Shown: in pieces, positions 60,850-64,000 of the stretch
Position numbering within the stretch: position 1 is the first letter of the stretch
How the letters are laid out: every line of letters starts with the position of its first letter
From: JANSWP01 sp041941305
GTDB lineage: Bacteria; Bacteroidota; Bacteroidia; Chitinophagales; Saprospiraceae
DNA length: 64,000 bases
Direction: 5' to 3'
Assembly: GCA_041941305.1 (NCBI GenBank)
Contig: JBGTQJ010000011.1
Span: forward strand, 62,001-126,000
Program-made: the position numbers and the translations under genes
The notes under the pieces: model-generated
The model's database searches: none
The model's input: only the letters and a program-made list of their open reading frames with translations
Told to the model about the DNA's origin: nothing

Positions 60850-61908
60850 ATGCCCAATACTTACGAAAGAATCCAGAAAAACACTGTTTTTAATGCCCCC
60901 AAAGGCTGGTTGAAGATCAAAACCATAGACATGCACACTGGGGGAGAACCACTCCGTGTAATTGTAGATGGGTTCCCAAAATTAGAGGGTAATTCTGTTT
61001 TAGATTATCGCAATTATGTCAAAGATAATTACGACCATATACGCCGGGCATTAATGCACGAACCTCGAGGTCATGCAGATATGTACGGTTGCGTTCTGAC
61101 TCCTCCGAATGACCCTAAGGGTGATTTTGGTATTTTATTTTTACACAACGAAGGTTACAGCACCATGTGTGGACATGCGATCATTGCCATCACCACATTG
61201 GCGGTAGAAATGGGCTGGGTTGAAAAAAAGGAACCAGAAACCATTTTAAAAATCGACGCTCCCTGCGGTAGAATTACCTCTTTTGCAAATATCAAAAATG
61301 GAAAAGTACAAGGGGTATCTTTCCATTGTGTCCCTTCTTTTGTCGCTGCATTTGAGCAAAAAGTAGTTGTACCAGGATTAGGGGAAGTTGAATATGATTT
61401 GGCATATGGAGGTGCATTTTATGCCTATGTCAATTCTGATAAATTGGGTTTAGAACTCACCCCAGAGAATTACAGTTTACTCATTCAAAAGGGAATGGAT
61501 ATTAAGCATGCAGTAATGGATACTAATGAACTTATCAAACATCCTTTTGAAGCAGACTTAAGCTTTTTATATGGCACCATTTTCATTGGCGGTCCAGTAA
61601 GTGATGGGATTGACAGCCGAAATGTCTGCATTTTTGCTGAAGGAGAAGTCGATAGGTGCCCCACTGGTTCAGGTGTTTCAGGGAGAATGCCCATACATTA
61701 CTTTCGGGGTGATATGAAGATTGGAGATACAATCATGATTGAGAGTATTACAGGAAGTGTTTTTAAGGGTTCAGTGGTAAGAGAAGAAAAATTTGGAAAT
61801 TTTGACGCGGTTATTCCAAAAGTTGAAGGAAGCGCTCATATTGTCGGAACCTGCGAATTCTTAATCGATCCAGAAGATCCCTTTAAATATGGTTTCTTTT
61901 TAAGGTGA
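60850..61908 (+). CDS. trans-3-hydroxy-L-proline dehydratase (proline racemase family)
   Basis: The 352-residue protein is taken from the ATG at 60850 (MPNTYERIQKNTVFNAPKGW); an ATG-initiated extension from 60793 is less likely. The first catalytic cysteine is Cys107 (STMCGHAIIAI); the second is replaced by Thr272 in DRCPTGSGVSGRM. In the human homologue, C104 and T273, the same substitution turns the racemase into a dehydratase that converts trans-3-hydroxyproline to pyrroline-2-carboxylate. The reducing enzyme that normally follows (pyrroline-2-carboxylate reductase) is not in the window. It diverges from the acyltransferase gene, with 39 nt between starts. Confidence 0.9.
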   Translation: MPNTYERIQKNTVFNAPKGWLKIKTIDMHTGGEPLRVIVDGFPKLEGNSVLDYRNYVKDNYDHIRRALMHEPRGHADMYGCVLTPPNDPKGDFGILFLHNEGYSTMCGHAIIAITTLAVEMGWVEKKEPETILKIDAPCGRITSFANIKNGKVQGVSFHCVPSFVAAFEQKVVVPGLGEVEYDLAYGGAFYAYVNSDKLGLELTPENYSLLIQKGMDIKHAVMDTNELIKHPFEADLSFLYGTIFIGGPVSDGIDSRNVCIFAEGEVDRCPTGSGVSGRMPIHYFRGDMKIGDTIMIESITGSVFKGSVVREEKFGNFDAVIPKVEGSAHIVGTCEFLIDPEDPFKYGFFLR

Positions 61909-62007
61909 TGCCTTCGAGAGATGCCTGCTGTAAATAGGGAAGCTGTTACCTCTAAAAAGGTTGATATCTTAAGAAACACCATTTAGCAGCTTCTAAAAAA
62001 CATCTTT

Positions 62008-63252
62008 CTATTCATACCTCAGAGACTCAATAGGATCCAATCGTGCTGCTTTTAAAGCAGGATAAAGCCCTGAAACCACTCCCACTATCATGCATATCAA
62101 AATTGCCAATCCAATCCAGTCCCAAGGAACATAAAATTTTCCACCCATGGCACTTGCCACGCCTAATCCAATCAAAACCCCGAAAACAATTCCCAAAATT
62201 CCGCCCATCTGACAGATAACTACAGCTTCTGTCAGAAACTGCAAAAGGATATTGTTTTTTGTTGCACCAATTGCTTTACAAATTCCCACCTCTCTTGTTC
62301 TTTCCGTTACAGAAACCAACATGATATTCATTAAACCAATAGCGGCTCCAAGTAAAGTCATCAAGCCAATGGCAATCGCGGCCATTCGTAGTTTGCTCGT
62401 ATTTTCCTTGATTATACTGACAAGACTATCACTGTGAAAAATTCTGAAATCATTGTCTTCGGATGCCTTCAGTTTTCGAATGTTTCTAAAAAGTCCTGTA
62501 GCAGTTGCCATGGCATTATCCATTTCCGTTGGATTCAAAACAGATACTTGCACTCGATAATTTTTTTTGGCAGAACCATAATACCTTTTGCCATTCATAA
62601 GTGGAATAATCACTCTTCTATCGTCATTCTGATTCATACTTGAACCTCGGGATTTTAAAACTCCAATAACTTTGTATTTTATATTTCCAACAGCAATTAT
62701 TTTTTGAAGTGCTTTTTGGGGTTTATCATCAAATAACATTTCAACGATATCCATTCCAATTATGGCCTTATTGCTTCCGTTTTCTGCTTCTAGTTTAGAA
62801 AAATTTCGACCATGCTCTATTTCGTATCCTTTTACAAATAGGTGGTTTTCATCAGCTGCATCCAAAAAAACCGTTGGATTGGTTTTTTCTTGATCGTATT
62901 TTACCACAGCGCTTCCTGTACACCACATAGAGACGGAAACTTTGGCAGGAAACTCAAAACGTTCTTTAAAGGCGATTGCCTGTTTAAATGAAATAACATC
63001 TGCTTGTTTTGCTTTCTTTCCTCCCCTGTTTCCACTAGTACCTTCATTGGACCGATAAATGCTAAAAGAGTTAGCACCCAGACGGGAAAAGTTATCATTT
63101 AGGGAAAAAATAGCATTGTCTATTGCTGTCAAAATCCCAACCAGGGCAGTAATTCCAAAAGCGATGATGAGTAAGGTGAGAATAGCTCGAAGTAAATTGG
63201 AACGAACCGAGCGGAGGGCTATTTTGATGTTCTCCATGAAATTCATAAGCAT
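62008..63252 (-). CDS. ABC transporter permease, MacB/FtsX type
   Basis: The 414-residue protein has an N-terminal TM helix (LLRAILTLLIIAFGITALVG), a MacB-type periplasmic core domain (about residues 45-270), and three C-terminal TM helices of the FtsX domain (AIAIGLMTLLGAAIGLMNIM, GGILGIVFGVLIGLG, AILICMIVGVVSGLYPALKA). Three start codons are possible (63252, 63246, 63237); the last, MENIKIALRS, is the most family-like. No ATPase gene (MacB-like) or membrane-fusion partner is adjacent, so its substrate is unclear. Confidence 0.85.
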   Translation of the reverse strand: MLMNFMENIKIALRSVRSNLLRAILTLLIIAFGITALVGILTAIDNAIFSLNDNFSRLGANSFSIYRSNEGTSGNRGGKKAKQADVISFKQAIAFKERFEFPAKVSVSMWCTGSAVVKYDQEKTNPTVFLDAADENHLFVKGYEIEHGRNFSKLEAENGSNKAIIGMDIVEMLFDDKPQKALQKIIAVGNIKYKVIGVLKSRGSSMNQNDDRRVIIPLMNGKRYYGSAKKNYRVQVSVLNPTEMDNAMATATGLFRNIRKLKASEDNDFRIFHSDSLVSIIKENTSKLRMAAIAIGLMTLLGAAIGLMNIMLVSVTERTREVGICKAIGATKNNILLQFLTEAVVICQMGGILGIVFGVLIGLGVASAMGGKFYVPWDWIGLAILICMIVGVVSGLYPALKAARLDPIESLRYE

Positions 63253-63366
63253 CCGGATTTAGAATTAGCGAAGTTATATCTGGAAATATTCCTGAAGGAT
63301 TTTCTTCGATAAAATCACAATAGTCAACGGCCGACGATAGAAGACAGATAGGTTTAATTGGTTTAC

Positions 63367-64000
63367 TTATATAGGTTTGCCAAACTCTTTCTTCACAATT
63401 TCCAATAATTCCAGTGAAATATCCTTATTTCCCACGACAATTTCTTTCCCAAAAATATAGTTATCCCCGCCATTAAAGTCAAAAACTTTTCCACCAGCTT
63501 CCTCAATAATAAACGCCCCTGCAGCAACATCCCATGCATTCAGGCTATATTCAAAAAAAGCATCAAATCGACCACAAGCTGTATATACCAAATCTACGGC
63601 TGCCGCTCCAAAACGGCGAACACCTCGCGTATTTTTCATTAATCTTTCCAAAATCTTTAAATAGGGCTTTACACTTCCATAATCATAATAAGGAAAGCCA
63701 GTGGCAATAAGGGAATCTTCCAGTCTACCTGTTTTTGAAACCTGTATTTTATTACCATTTAGAAAAGCACCACCATCTTTCCAGGCATAAAAACATTCTC
63801 GTTGATTGACTTCATACACAATGCCCAAAATCGTTCTTTCCCGATATTGCAATGCAACGCTAATAGCAAAGCATGGCAATTGATGCAGAAAATTTGTAGT
63901 TCCGTCAAGTGGATCGATTATCCATTGGTATTCTCCTTGCTCTGTTGCCACTGTCTCTTCTTCTGTTAAAAAAGTAGATTGAGGAAGAAGCTCTTTCAAA
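63367..64000 (-). CDS. Inositol monophosphatase family protein, 5'-truncated by window edge
   Basis: The frame is open to the right end, and the first 55 or so residues of the usual 260-270 are outside. Seen here are the metal-binding WIIDPLDGTTNFLHQLPCFA motif and the C-terminal WDVAAGAFIIEEAGG, with EEET just before it (FLTEEETVA). It hydrolyses inositol-1-phosphate or a related sugar phosphate. Met at the listed start is internal. Confidence 0.92.
   Translation of the reverse strand, partial: LKELLPQSTFLTEEETVATEQGEYQWIIDPLDGTTNFLHQLPCFAISVALQYRERTILGIVYEVNQRECFYAWKDGGAFLNGNKIQVSKTGRLEDSLIATGFPYYDYGSVKPYLKILERLMKNTRGVRRFGAAAVDLVYTACGRFDAFFEYSLNAWDVAAGAFIIEEAGGKVFDFNGGDNYIFGKEIVVGNKDISLELLEIVKKEFGKPI

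Noticed and set aside
1..64000. Defence islands, prophages, integrons, transposases, biosynthetic gene clusters
   Set aside because: No recombinase, restriction enzyme, Cas, toxin-antitoxin pair, NRPS/PKS or phage structural gene was recognised in any frame.

Overview
The window is an ordinary, gene-dense chromosomal segment of an AT-rich member of the Bacteroidota, most likely a Saprospiraceae-type (Haliscomenobacter/Lewinella-like) marine or freshwater gliding bacterium. The grounds are type IX secretion (T9SS) cargo with type A and type B C-terminal sorting domains, a PorP/SprF protein beside a huge HYR/Ig-like adhesin and a PorE-like OmpA protein, a hybrid two-component system ending in an AraC domain, a Bacteroidetes-type RNase G/HU cluster, TAnnTTTG-like -7 boxes, and an iodotyrosine-deiodinase-like flavoprotein resembling the Haliscomenobacter hydrossis enzyme. 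I see no phage, integrase, transposase, CRISPR array or recognisable defence locus.

Layout. 1-2.2 kb: the 3' part of a 4-hydroxyproline epimerase, a MurG-like glycosyltransferase and a tiny unlisted lipoprotein gene. 2.2-5.6 kb: a minus-strand RNA/nucleoid cluster (HU, TPR protein, a 31-residue very basic protein, RNase G). 5.8-10.7 kb: yicC-gmk, then an FAD oxidoreductase plus a membrane 4Fe-4S protein. 10.7-17 kb: a sugar nucleotidyltransferase, a pair of bacterial-PH membrane proteins, DUF6913-dapA, accA. 17.25 kb: tRNA-Asp. 17.5-23.4 kb: a secreted LamG/T9SS protein and a giant hybrid sensor-regulator. 23.4-35.7 kb: lpxD, yqeY and assorted single genes (VOC, NRDE, IYD-like, YqaE, M1 peptidase, DUF5691, alkyltransferase-like, pirin), with one broken gene. 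35.7-46.5 kb: the T9SS adhesin module. 47-53 kb: glucosaminidase, TPR protein, DksA-like protein, rlmB, heptaheme-TPR lipoprotein. 53.4-57.5 kb: an M49 peptidase lipoprotein and a T9SS-exported di-haem peroxidase. 57.6-60.8 kb: an acyltransferase-glycosyltransferase-sigma factor run. 60.8-64 kb: trans-3-hydroxyproline dehydratase, an ABC permease and a 5'-truncated inositol monophosphatase.

The most cohesive functional block is 35.7-46.5 kb (adhesin, PorP/SprF, PorE-like OmpA protein), with a 16-bp hairpin between adhesin and PorP that could set their ratio. The two proline-racemase-family enzymes at the two ends of the window carry different active-site pairs (Cys/Cys and Cys/Thr) and together point to use of collagen-type hydroxyprolines. 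Extracytoplasmic redox proteins recur (membrane Fe-S protein, heptaheme lipoprotein, di-haem peroxidase).

The non-coding parts hold the less-described material: two nested palindromic elements of about 160-176 nt linked by one shared 17-nt terminal sequence, an inverted-repeat unit built on TCCCAAAGGGA, several strong terminators, and two tiny genes of 31 and 34 codons. No finding amounts to a clearly new system. The best candidates are the palindromic repeat family, the micro-lipoprotein and the basic micro-protein in the RNase G cluster. All functional calls come from reading the sequence without database searches.
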